A stretch of 64,000 bases of DNA from JAVBNH01 sp031551635 (GTDB lineage Bacteria; Bacillota; Clostridia; Oscillospirales; Acutalibacteraceae). The notes below the pieces were generated by a model. It did no database searches. It saw only the letters and a program-made list of their open reading frames with translations, and was not told the DNA's origin. The stretch spans positions 1 through 64,000 of the forward strand of contig JAVBNH010000002.1 in NCBI GenBank assembly GCA_031551635.1. The letters run 5' to 3'. Positions within the stretch are counted from its first letter, which is position 1; each line of letters starts with the position of its first letter. Positions 1 through 6,669 of this stretch are shown one piece after another. A program made the translations under genes and the position numbers.

Positions 1-21
1 CAGGTTTCGCTTCGTAAAAAA

Positions 22-98
22 TGGTAGCGGCAGTCGGATTTGAACCAACGACACTTCGGGTATGAACCGAATGCTCTAGCCAACTGAGCTATGCCGCC
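22..98 (-). tRNA. tRNA-Met (CAT anticodon, elongator type)
   Basis: Read on the minus strand this folds as a complete cloverleaf: a 7-bp acceptor stem opening GGCGGCA (one G-U pair at the end), the D-arm start TAGCTC, an anticodon arm TTCGG-TTCATAC-CCGAA with CAT in the loop, the T-arm GGTTCAAATCC, and an encoded 3' CCA. The body resembles Firmicute elongator tRNA-Met. A CAT anticodon could also be tRNA-Ile2 (lysidine-modified), but the acceptor sequence favours Met. Confidence 0.95.
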
Positions 99-174
99 AT
101 TTACACATCAGGAGACAGGAGTAGGTCTAGCAATTTCAAAACTCTTTTTTGTTGCTAACAGAAGTGCGAAGGTC

Positions 175-203
175 ATTATATTATATGTTTGTCATCTTGT
201 CAA
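175..203 (-). promoter_or_regulatory. sigma-A promoter of tRNA-Met
   Basis: On the minus strand TTGACA (198-203) and TATAAT (175-180) are separated by exactly 17 bp. Both boxes are perfect consensus, and the predicted transcript starts about 70 nt before the tRNA 5' end. The stretch from 204 to 381 is AT-rich and holds no gene that I can support. Confidence 0.85.
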
Positions 204-289
204 CACTTTTTTCTTATATTTTTTGAAATGTCAAAATTTTTTTGTTTTTTCGTTGTGTTTTCAAGATTTTGTATTGTTTATTAAAGCAC

Positions 290-333
290 ACAGGCTTTAT
301 TGGATTATTCCTTACATTCCCAATAAAGCCTGT
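290..333. terminator. 14-bp perfect inverted repeat, probable terminator between convergent ends
   Basis: ACAGGCTTTATTGG (290-303) is exactly repeated in inverse at 320-333 with a 16-nt loop. It lies downstream of the minus-strand secreted protein gene. There is no strong U-run on the minus strand, so an intrinsic terminator is likely but not certain. Confidence 0.55.
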
Positions 334-381
334 AATCGGATTATAATTATTTGATTTTTGCTATTTTTATTTTACTGTCAA

Positions 382-1683
382 TTACGCAAGTATTTTTGCT
401 ATCTCGGCAATAAACATTAAAATAGAATGTAAAATACTCAGGAATCTTTTTATGGTTGTAAATATATTTTCTTTTACGGCAGGTGCGGAAGTCGTTTCTT
501 CCTCTGTGGGTTCTTCAGTAGGTTCCTCGGTGGGTTCCTCAGTAGGTTCCTCAGTAGGTTCCTCGGTGGGTTCCTCAGTAGGTTCCTCGGTGGGTTCCTC
601 AGTAGGTTCCTCAGTGGGTTCTTCAGTGGGTTCCTCCGTGGGTTCCTCAGTAGGTTCCTCCGTGGGTTCCTCAGTAGGTTCCTCAGTGGGTTCCTCCGTG
701 GGTTCCTCCGTGGGTTCTTCAGTGGGTACCTCGGTAGGTTCCTCAGTGGGTTCTTCGGTAGGTTCTTCAGTGGTTTCTTCGGTGAGGGGTTCGGATGTTT
801 TTGAAATTGTAATATAGTGGAGATTAGCCTTATAGAAGGATAAAGATAATTTCTCTGTAAGAACTAACTCGCCATCGATATACTCATATGTAGCAACTCT
901 GGAGGTGCTATGCAGATAATCCTTTAATACAGTAGTCTCTTCTGTGACTGTCAGCTCACCTTCGCCGCCCGGGAACACATTGGAATTTCTGATTACACTG
1001 CGCGCGTCTGACCAGAAAATCGACAAAAACTGCTCATTACTCAGCACTGACATCAGGTCTGAGACAGCGCCGGTCGCGTTATATTCAAAAAGCGTCCTGT
1101 TGTTGCCGCCGTTTCTGGTCTTAGCGAAAAGCGGGGAAAAGACCGCATCGGTATCCTCAACAAAACAGTCAATAATATTAGAATCCGGCTCAAAAGCGCC
1201 TGAATAAATATACTGTATACTGTCGTTCGGGTTATCGCCGGATACGAGTGATACCAGATAGACATCTGCAGCGGTTGTTCCGTATGGATACGATTTTACT
1301 GAGTCCATCTTTTTAGGAGTGTTGCTTGATTTTACATCGATTTCTATTTCTTGCTTGTAATCAGAGCCGGGAGCAACCCCATTCACGATTGTAGCCGTGA
1401 GGGTAATCCAGCCGTCTGCGGTCGTGTTAATCACTGAGCCCTCAAGTGTCGCGCCTGTGTCGCCGGCGAATGTGATGCCCCAGATAATATCTTTGTTTGT
1501 CGCATCAGGAGGGTAAACCGTGGCGGTGAGTGTACAGGCTACACCGGTCTTCAGCGCGACATATAAATTTCTGAGATGACTGACCGGAATAAAATCCTCC
1601 TGCGCCGTGACTGGACTGCCTAGCTGAGCCGAGCAGAGAATCAGGGTAAAGACCAGAATTACACTAATAATTTTTTTCTTCAT
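382..1683 (-). CDS. secreted Ig-like (BIG2-type) protein with long EPTE repeat tail
   Basis: 433 residues. A signal peptide (about residues 1-27; MKKKIISVILVFTLILC then AQ) is followed by a bacterial Ig-like region (about 40-118), seen in the spacing of LTATVYPPDATNKDIIWG and the later ITLTATIV strand. A middle domain (about 125-295) is not recognised. Residues about 300-396 are nearly pure Glu-Pro-Thr-Glu repeats, an extended acidic stalk. The C-terminus (about 402-433) is an amphipathic or hydrophobic helix (ENIFTTIKRFLSILHS and on) in place of an LPXTG signal or a dockerin. The protein is probably exported and held near the cell surface. The gene stands alone, with its own promoter at 1784-1812, directly downstream of a small regulator gene on the same strand. 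Confidence 0.75.
   Translation of the reverse strand: MKKKIISVILVFTLILCSAQLGSPVTAQEDFIPVSHLRNLYVALKTGVACTLTATVYPPDATNKDIIWGITFAGDTGATLEGSVINTTADGWITLTATIVNGVAPGSDYKQEIEIDVKSSNTPKKMDSVKSYPYGTTAADVYLVSLVSGDNPNDSIQYIYSGAFEPDSNIIDCFVEDTDAVFSPLFAKTRNGGNNRTLFEYNATGAVSDLMSVLSNEQFLSIFWSDARSVIRNSNVFPGGEGELTVTEETTVLKDYLHSTSRVATYEYIDGELVLTEKLSLSFYKANLHYITISKTSEPLTEETTEEPTEEPTEEPTEVPTEEPTEEPTEEPTEEPTEEPTEEPTEEPTEEPTEEPTEEPTEEPTEEPTEEPTEEPTEEPTEEPTEEPTEEPTEEETTSAPAVKENIFTTIKRFLSILHSILMFIAEIAKILA
496..784 (-). repeat. 12-bp tandem repeat (about two dozen units) encoding EPTE
   Basis: The + strand reads GGTTCCTCAGTG with mostly synonymous third-base variants (CAGTA, CGGTG, CCGTG). The units stay in frame and each encodes four residues. 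Such an array can change copy number without breaking the reading frame. One unit encodes EVPT instead of EEPT. Confidence 0.95.
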
Positions 1684-1764
1684 ATCGCTCCCTCTTTCAT
1701 GTAAATTTATTTTATATTTTATCTGGTATTAACGAAGTCTGTTTCATGCATTTGATGTGTTTTT

Positions 1765-1812
1765 CAATTATAGTTATGCTATAATTGTATATCCATTTGT
1801 TTCTTTTGTCAA
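1765..1812 (-). promoter_or_regulatory. promoter of the EPTE protein overlapped by a palindromic operator candidate
   Basis: On the minus strand TTGACA (1807-1812) and TACAAT (1784-1789) have a 17-bp spacer. A perfect 9-bp inverted repeat, CAATTATAG-TTATG-CTATAATTG (1765-1787), overlaps the -10 box and the start site, the usual place for a repressor operator. The adjacent HTH gene at 1844-2044 is the obvious candidate binder, but this is inference. Confidence 0.6.
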
Positions 1813-1843
1813 GAATTTTTGAAAAAAATCTCATAATTATGTG

Positions 1844-2044
1844 TTATTTAACCTTCCTGAAAAGGTCACCGGGTTCGCAGTCAAATAATTCGCAGAGCTT
1901 TTCCATCATTGTGAAGGAAATTGACTTTGTTTCATTAGCTAAGAGCTTGCCTGCATATTGATAGTCAGTCTCAAGTTTCTTTACCAACCAGTATTTTGTT
2001 TTTCCGTGTTGCTTCATTAGAGCATCAATATTCAATTCAATCAT
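1844..2044 (-). CDS. small XRE (Cro/C1-type) helix-turn-helix regulator
   Basis: 66 residues, about the size of a lone HTH_3 domain. It runs MIELNIDALMKQHGKTKYWL, then a recognition-helix region around ADYQYAGKLLANETK-like residues, and ends with FTMMEKLCELFDCEPGDLFR, the typical last helices of Cro/C1 proteins ('LCELFDCEPGDLF'). No ligand domain is present. It is encoded immediately upstream of the EPTE protein gene, with a 160-bp gap holding that gene's promoter and palindrome. The likely role is local transcription control, possibly of this neighbour. Small regulators of this type are also common in phage remnants, but no other phage gene is seen here. Confidence 0.85.
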   Translation of the reverse strand: MIELNIDALMKQHGKTKYWLVKKLETDYQYAGKLLANETKSISFTMMEKLCELFDCEPGDLFRKVK

Positions 2045-2231
2045 TGCAGAACCCCATTTTACACATTTTTTACATCCATTTTATATGAAAAGATATTGTA
2101 ATATAAGGTGATTGCAATAACCTTTATTGGAGACTTGAAAATGGCTTTAAGCATGTTAAAATAATATAAATATATAGATTTTGCACAAGATAACACATGA
2201 AAAATTGTGCAATTTTCGGTGATTGTTGCGC

Positions 2232-2260
2232 TTGACATTATTCGCGTCAAGCCATATAAT
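2232..2260 (+). promoter_or_regulatory. sigma-A promoter of the trpB2 leader
   Basis: TTGACA (2232-2237) and TATAAT (2255-2260) are separated by 17 bp, both perfect consensus. The predicted transcript starts near 2267 and runs through the T-box leader. Confidence 0.85.
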
Positions 2261-2266
2261 AAAAGC

Positions 2267-2626
2267 AACTTAATATACAACATAAACCGTTGACGTGGAG
2301 ATAAAAATGCCGTACGCCTTCACAGAGAGCAGGGGAGGCTGGAAACCCTGCAGGAAACGAGGCATTGCCTGAGATAGACGTTTTTCGTTTATATCCGGCG
2401 TAAATGGACCACTGAGGGCACGCTGAAAAACGCTTTGTGTTTAGTATGCGCTGACGTAACAACCGCGTAAAGGTTGAGGGATATGCCGTGACGTCCTTTT
2501 TTAGGCGTTCATTAGTATCCTGCAAAGGCGGATTTTTTCCGCGAATTAAGGTGGCACCGTGAGTTAATACTCGCCCTTAACACTATACTGATTTAATTAA
2601 TATCAGTTTGTTAAGGGCGTTTTTTC
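2267..2626 (+). promoter_or_regulatory. T-box leader, tryptophan-specific (inferred TGG specifier)
   Basis: The conserved T-box sequence AAGGTGGCACCGTG is at 2548-2561. Upstream are the stem I hallmarks: an AGAGAGC loop E-like motif near 2322 and the GGCTGG-type terminal region. The 3' end is a strong terminator, an inverted CGCCCTTAAC / GTTAAGGGCG pair around 2572-2619 followed by TTTTTT. On the 3' side of stem I, TGG followed by A (2405-2407) fits a Trp specifier codon, which agrees with the trpB gene downstream. Uncharged tRNA-Trp should stabilise the antiterminator and switch the gene on. The leader is clear; the specifier position is inferred from spacing. Confidence 0.9.
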
Positions 2627-2679
2627 TCATTTTTGACGATTATGTTTTGATTATTGAGTTATACTTTATTGGAGGAATA

Positions 2680-4062
2680 ATGATGAACAAGAAAAAAGAC
2701 GTACCCTATCGCATCAATCTGCCCGAGGACATGATTCCGACCGCATGGTATAACCTACGCGCCGACATGAAGGAGCTTCCGCCTCCCTTAATTAATCCCG
2801 CGAATTCTCAGCCTATTACAAAGCCTGAGGAAATTTCCGCGATTTTCTGCGACGAGCTTTGCAAACAGGAGCTAAACAACACCGACCGCTACATTGACAT
2901 TCCCGGCGAAATAATCGATTTTTATAAAATGTGCCGCCCCTCGCCGCTCATTCGCGCGTATTGCCTTGAGGAGGAGCTGAAAACCCCCGCGAAGATTTAC
3001 TACAAATTCGAGGGCAACAACACCTCCGGCAGTCACAAGCTGAATTCGGCGATTCCGCAGGCATATTATGCAAAACAGCAGGGACTCAAGGGGCTGACGA
3101 CCGAAACCGGAGCGGGGCAGTGGGGTACCGCGCTCTCTATGGCTTGCGCTTATTACCACCTTGACCTGACTGTGTATATGGTCAAGGGGAGCTATATTCA
3201 AAAGCCATACCGCAAGAGCATTATGGAGACCTTCGGCGCGAAAATCATACCCAGCCCCAGTGAAACGACCGCCGTCGGGCGTAAAATTCTAGAGGAGCAC
3301 CCCGGCACAAACGGCTCGCTGGGTTGTGCTATATCTGAGGCTGTCGAGGTTGTGCTCGGTGACCCGACAAAGCGTTATGTGCTTGGCTCGGTGCTGAATC
3401 AGGTCATACTTCACCAGTCGATAATCGGGCTTGAGACGAAGTGCGCGATGGACATGTATCATGAGTATCCCGATATTGTTATCGCATGCGCGGGCGGCGG
3501 CTCTAATATCGGCGGTTTTATCGCCCCGTATATGCAGGATAAGCTCAGCGGGAAGTCGAACCCTTATTTTATCGCAGTTGAACCCGCCTCCTGTCCCTCG
3601 CTCACAAGAGGCAGATACACCTATGATTTTTGCGACACCGGCAAAATCACACCCTTTGCGAAGATGTACACCCTCGGCTGTGATTTCCTGCCGACACCGA
3701 ATCACGCGGGTGGACTGCGTTATCACGGCATGTCGCCGATAGTGAGCAAGCTGTATGCTGACGGGTATATCAACGAGGCGAGAAGCTATGTGCAGACTGA
3801 TGTTTTTGACGCGGCTGTCCGCTTCGCGCGCTGCGAGGGGCTTTTGCCCGCGCCCGAATCGTCTCACGCTATAAAAACAGCGATTGACGAGGCGATAAAA
3901 TGCCGCGAGACCGGCGAGGAGAAGGTCATTCTCTTCAATCTCACAGGAACGGGTTATTTTGACCTTTCGGCATATTCCTCCTTCCTCGAGCAGAGCATGA
4001 CGGACTGTGTACCGAGCGATGAATTCCTTGAGGAAGGCTTTAAAAAGCTGCCGAAAATATAA
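2680..4062 (+). CDS. trpB: tryptophan synthase beta chain-like protein (TrpB2 type)
   Basis: About 460 residues, longer than classical TrpB (about 400) and matching the TrpB2 branch. The PLP lysine is in the GSHKLN motif (K120). TGAGQWG and the phosphate-binding GGGSN loop (about 278-283) are present, as is the N-terminal RPSPL. It joins indole and serine to give tryptophan. SD GGAGG (2671-2675) precedes two adjacent ATGs at 2680 and 2683; the second has the better spacing. No trpA or other trp gene is next to it: it is a single-gene transcript under a Trp T-box with a terminator at 4091. This points to indole salvage or to partnering with a distant TrpA. Confidence 0.93.
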   Translation: MMNKKKDVPYRINLPEDMIPTAWYNLRADMKELPPPLINPANSQPITKPEEISAIFCDELCKQELNNTDRYIDIPGEIIDFYKMCRPSPLIRAYCLEEELKTPAKIYYKFEGNNTSGSHKLNSAIPQAYYAKQQGLKGLTTETGAGQWGTALSMACAYYHLDLTVYMVKGSYIQKPYRKSIMETFGAKIIPSPSETTAVGRKILEEHPGTNGSLGCAISEAVEVVLGDPTKRYVLGSVLNQVILHQSIIGLETKCAMDMYHEYPDIVIACAGGGSNIGGFIAPYMQDKLSGKSNPYFIAVEPASCPSLTRGRYTYDFCDTGKITPFAKMYTLGCDFLPTPNHAGGLRYHGMSPIVSKLYADGYINEARSYVQTDVFDAAVRFARCEGLLPAPESSHAIKTAIDEAIKCRETGEEKVILFNLTGTGYFDLSAYSSFLEQSMTDCVPSDEFLEEGFKKLPKI

Positions 4063-4090
4063 AACTAATATCGCCTATAATAAATGCTAT

Positions 4091-4131
4091 AAAAATATCC
4101 GAAAGAGGTTTCTCTAATCGGATATTTTTTA
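4091..4131 (+). terminator. intrinsic terminator after trpB2
   Basis: AAAAATATCCGA is repeated in inverse as TCGGATATTTTT with a loop around GAGGTTTCTC, and the right arm ends in T-rich sequence. It closes the trpB2 transcript. Confidence 0.8.
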
Positions 4132-4167
4132 TATTAAAAAATAAAGTTCGAAAAATGATGAAATTAG

Positions 4168-4196
4168 TTGATTTTTATATATTTATATGATATAAT
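4168..4196 (+). promoter_or_regulatory. promoter of the SIR2-domain gene
   Basis: TTGATT (4168-4173), a 17-bp spacer and TATAAT (4191-4196) lie about 74 bp upstream of the gene start. The SIR2 gene is therefore its own transcription unit, closed by the terminator at 5224. Confidence 0.7.
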
Positions 4197-4269
4197 ACAA
4201 AAAGTGTAAATAATTTTGCTCTATTATATTATAGCGATATTTAGGATATGATTTTAGGAGTTAAAAGGG

Positions 4270-5181
4270 ATGAAGCCAATAAAAACTTTTAATGATGTAA
4301 TGAACTATTGCAAACAAAATGAAGTAATATATAAAAAGCTCGTTACTGAAGTTGGGAAAAAAAGCTTAATTCCTTTTGTTGGCACAGGCCTATCTTCAGC
4401 AATAAAAGTAAATAAAGCTTCCATTTTCCCTGTTTGGAAAACTCTATTAAATGATTTAGCTGATGAAATTCATGATGAAACAGCAAAAAGACATACATTA
4501 AATTTAATATATAAAGGTAATTATGAGTTAGCTGCTGAGATAATTTCTGATTGTCATGGAGAAAACAAACTATTTAATGATTTGAAACATATTTTTAATG
4601 ATTCAAAAATACCAAAGCAATTTAATAAACAACAAAAAGAAGAATCGGTTTTTAAACTTGTTGATTTGTTTGGTGAATCAATTATTTTAACAACAAATTA
4701 TGACGCGGTTATAGAACGCGTTTATGCAACAAAACAAATTTATTTACAACCAGCAACAACAATAGACATGACCCCAGTTAATTCTGCCTTAGACAGAAGT
4801 AGGAACGGTGTTTTGTTTAAACTGCATGGAGATATAAATGCAAATCCAAAAAGTATTATTTTTACTCGTAGTTCATATTATGAAAATTATGATAAATCTA
4901 AACAACTATATAACACTCTATATAACATTGTTCAGAATAATATTTTATTTTTTGTTGGATGTAGTCTAACTATCGATAGATCAATGAAAGTAGTTAAAGC
5001 AGTCAAGGATGATAATGTTGGTAAACATCTGCATCTTGGTATTACAAACGTAAACGGTCAATCGGTTGATGATAGAATCCAATATTTGGCTGATATAGGA
5101 ATAGAAGCAATTCTTTATCCTGATGGAGAACATAAATCTGTAAAACTAGTTTTTGATCAGCTAATTAAAGATGTAAAATAA
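4270..5181 (+). CDS. stand-alone SIR2-like domain protein, probable NAD+-consuming defence effector
   Basis: 303 residues. The SIR2 fold motifs appear in order: FVGTGLS (36-42, NAD-binding GxG loop), TTNYD (141-145), KLHGD (184-188, with the histidine expected at the active site) and FVGCSL (228-233). This set defines the SIR2_2-type families found in antiviral systems (Thoeris ThsA, DSR, SIR2-Argonaute), which hydrolyse NAD+ to stop infected cells. No zinc-finger Cys set is present, so it is not a classical protein deacetylase. No extra sensor or membrane domain is seen. The gene is far more AT-rich than its neighbours, with AAA/ATT/TTA-dominated codons, and has its own promoter and terminator, suggesting horizontal gain. 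The next gene is NAD synthetase. SD AGGAG precedes the ATG. Confidence 0.85.
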   Translation: MKPIKTFNDVMNYCKQNEVIYKKLVTEVGKKSLIPFVGTGLSSAIKVNKASIFPVWKTLLNDLADEIHDETAKRHTLNLIYKGNYELAAEIISDCHGENKLFNDLKHIFNDSKIPKQFNKQQKEESVFKLVDLFGESIILTTNYDAVIERVYATKQIYLQPATTIDMTPVNSALDRSRNGVLFKLHGDINANPKSIIFTRSSYYENYDKSKQLYNTLYNIVQNNILFFVGCSLTIDRSMKVVKAVKDDNVGKHLHLGITNVNGQSVDDRIQYLADIGIEAILYPDGEHKSVKLVFDQLIKDVK

Positions 5182-5223
5182 TATTCGAAAAATAAACCAA
5201 TATTCATATAAAGCAAATAATAT

Positions 5224-5262
5224 ATTATCCGACTGAAATTTTTCTCAGTCGGATAATTTTTA
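5224..5262 (+). terminator. intrinsic terminator after the SIR2 gene
   Basis: ATTATCCGACTGA (5224-5236) pairs with TCAGTCGGATAAT (5245-5257), followed by TTTTT. A 13-bp perfect stem with a U-run is a strong terminator. Confidence 0.88.
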
Positions 5263-5297
5263 TATAACAAGATGATTAATTAATTTGTATAATTTTC

Positions 5298-5326
5298 TTG
5301 TATTTTTTACATCTTAATAATATAAT
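5298..5326 (+). promoter_or_regulatory. promoter of nadE
   Basis: TTGTAT (5298-5303), a 17-bp spacer and TATAAT (5321-5326) lie 82 bp upstream of the start codon. Confidence 0.6.
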
Positions 5327-5407
5327 ACCTTATAAGTACGATGTGTTAAAATGACTTTCGAGGATAAACCTTAATTGCAATAGCAATATATGGAAAGGTT
5401 GATATAT

Positions 5408-6142
5408 ATGCGTGATTACAAGCTTGAAACAGAAAAAAGAGTTGAGTTTATCAGGGAAATCCTCAGCGAAAGCGGCGCGAAGGGTATTGTTTTCGCAAAC
5501 AGCGGCGGCAAGGACTGTTCGCTTGTCGGGATTCTTTGCAAAATGGCTTGCGAGAACACTGTGGGAATAATTATGCCCTGTGAATCAAAGGTAAACTACA
5601 CAACCGACGACAGCGACGCCCGTGCACTCGGTGAGAAATTCGGTATAGAGACGCGTGTATGCGATTTGACAGCGGCGAAAAAGAGCCTTGTCGAGGCGTT
5701 CGCGGGAGTGTGTGAATTAAATCAGCAAGCACTGATAAATATCGCGCCGCGCCTGCGTATGATTGCTGATTATGTTGTTGCTGCAGCAGAAAACCGGCTT
5801 GTTGCGGGGACTGGCAACCGCAGCGAGATATACATGGGTTATTTTACGAAATTCGGCGACGGCGCATATGATTTTAACCCGATTGCCGACCTATGTGCCA
5901 CTGAAGTTTTTGAGTTTCTGCGTTATCTAGGCGCACCCGCGTCAATAATAGAAAAAGCGCCGTCAGCGGGGCTTTTTGAGGGGCAGACAGATGAAAAAGA
6001 TATGGGCGTGAGCTATTTTGCTATTGATAATTTTTTGATTAATGGTATAATAAACGATGACGACAGGAAAATCGTGGAGCGTTATCATAATTCGAGCGAG
6101 CATAAGCGGAAAATGCCGAGAAGATATGGGTTTGAAGAATAG
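5408..6142 (+). CDS. nadE: NH3-dependent NAD+ synthetase
   Basis: 244 residues from the ATG at 5408, chosen because SD GGAAAGG (5392-5398) lies 9 bases before it; the in-frame ATG at 5390 overlaps that SD. The PP-loop ATPase motif SGGKDCS is at 32-38. The NadE signature GTGNRSE (134-140) continues into KFGDGAYDFNPIADL (148-162), which binds deamido-NAD. The protein adenylates deamido-NAD+ and amidates it with ammonia, the last step of NAD synthesis. There is no N-terminal glutaminase domain, so free ammonia or a separate amidotransferase is used. It stands alone, directly downstream of a SIR2 NADase-like gene. Confidence 0.95.
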   Translation: MRDYKLETEKRVEFIREILSESGAKGIVFANSGGKDCSLVGILCKMACENTVGIIMPCESKVNYTTDDSDARALGEKFGIETRVCDLTAAKKSLVEAFAGVCELNQQALINIAPRLRMIADYVVAAAENRLVAGTGNRSEIYMGYFTKFGDGAYDFNPIADLCATEVFEFLRYLGAPASIIEKAPSAGLFEGQTDEKDMGVSYFAIDNFLINGIINDDDRKIVERYHNSSEHKRKMPRRYGFEE

Positions 6143-6162
6143 TCGTATAACAATTATTTTTA

Positions 6163-6649
6163 ATTCTAAATTCTTCATTCTTCATTTTATAAAATTAAAA
6201 GGAAATCTAAATGAAAGACAATATATTAGTAAATAAATCATTATATTTTGCTGCAAGAATAGTAAAATTACATCAGTCTTTAAAAAAAAGATCATAAGGA
6301 AAGTGTTATATCAAAACAGATATTACGAAGCGGAACTTCGATAGGTGCAAATATAAATGAAGCTAATTATGGAATAAGCATTGCAGACTTTATTTCAAAA
6401 ATGCAGATTGCCTTGAAGGAAACTGCAGAAACAGAATATTGGATTAGGTTATTGCACATTACTGAATTTCTAAATGAAAATGAATTTATTAGCCTATTAA
6501 ACGATTGTTTGGATATTAAAAATATATTGATTGCAACATTAAATACTGCAAAAGAAAAAATGAAAAACGGCAAATAATTCTGGAAAAGTAAGATGAAAAT
6601 GAAGAATGAAGAATGAAGAATGAAGAATGAAGAATGAAGAATTTTTAAT
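6163..6649 (+). mobile_element. candidate cassette: four-helix-bundle gene bounded by inverted GAATGAA heptamer arrays
   Basis: The left boundary (6163-6190) reads ATTCTTCATTCTTCATTTT, and its reverse complement AAAATGAAGAATGAAGAAT recurs at the right boundary (6596-6645), where the GAATGAA heptamer is expanded to five full units plus partial ones. Both outer edges continue into similar AT-rich sequence (AATTNAAAAT type). Between them lies only the broken four-helix-bundle gene. Array-cargo-inverted-array is the same plan seen around 7.5 and 29.5 kb. That it moves is inference: no target-site duplication is obvious. Confidence 0.55.
6211..6577 (+). pseudogene. four-helix-bundle protein (S23/TIGR02436 type) with a +1 frameshift in an A8 run
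   Basis: The ATG at 6211 (SD AAAGG just upstream) opens MKDNILVNKSLYFAARIVKL and stops at 6295. In the next frame translation continues as HKESVISKQILRSGTSIGAN, then EANYGISIADFISKMQIALK and ETAETEYWIRLL, a textbook match to the four-helix-bundle family encoded in 23S rRNA intervening sequences and as free-standing genes. Removing one A from the run of eight at 6282-6289 restores a single frame of about 121 codons to the stop at 6575-6577. Either the gene is broken, or the A8 tract is a slippage or phase-variation site, or it is a sequencing error. It is AT-rich compared with its neighbours. Confidence 0.85.
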
Positions 6650-6669
6650 AAAATCAATAGGGGAACAAA

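Noticed and set aside
99..354. 87-codon + strand frame beyond the tRNA
   Set aside because: It overlaps the tRNA-Met end and promoter, is Phe/Leu-rich because of T-runs, and has no SD.
452..817. Open frame on the + strand encoding Ser-Val-Gly-Ser repeats
   Set aside because: It is the antisense of the in-frame EPTE repeat of a clear secreted protein; any 12-bp array gives open frames on both strands.
2059..2525. Two open frames on the minus strand
   Set aside because: They lie over the promoter and T-box leader of trpB2, and show no family features or ribosome binding sites.
3289..3867. 192-codon minus-strand frame inside trpB2
   Set aside because: It is antisense to a well-conserved enzyme and has no recognisable protein motif.
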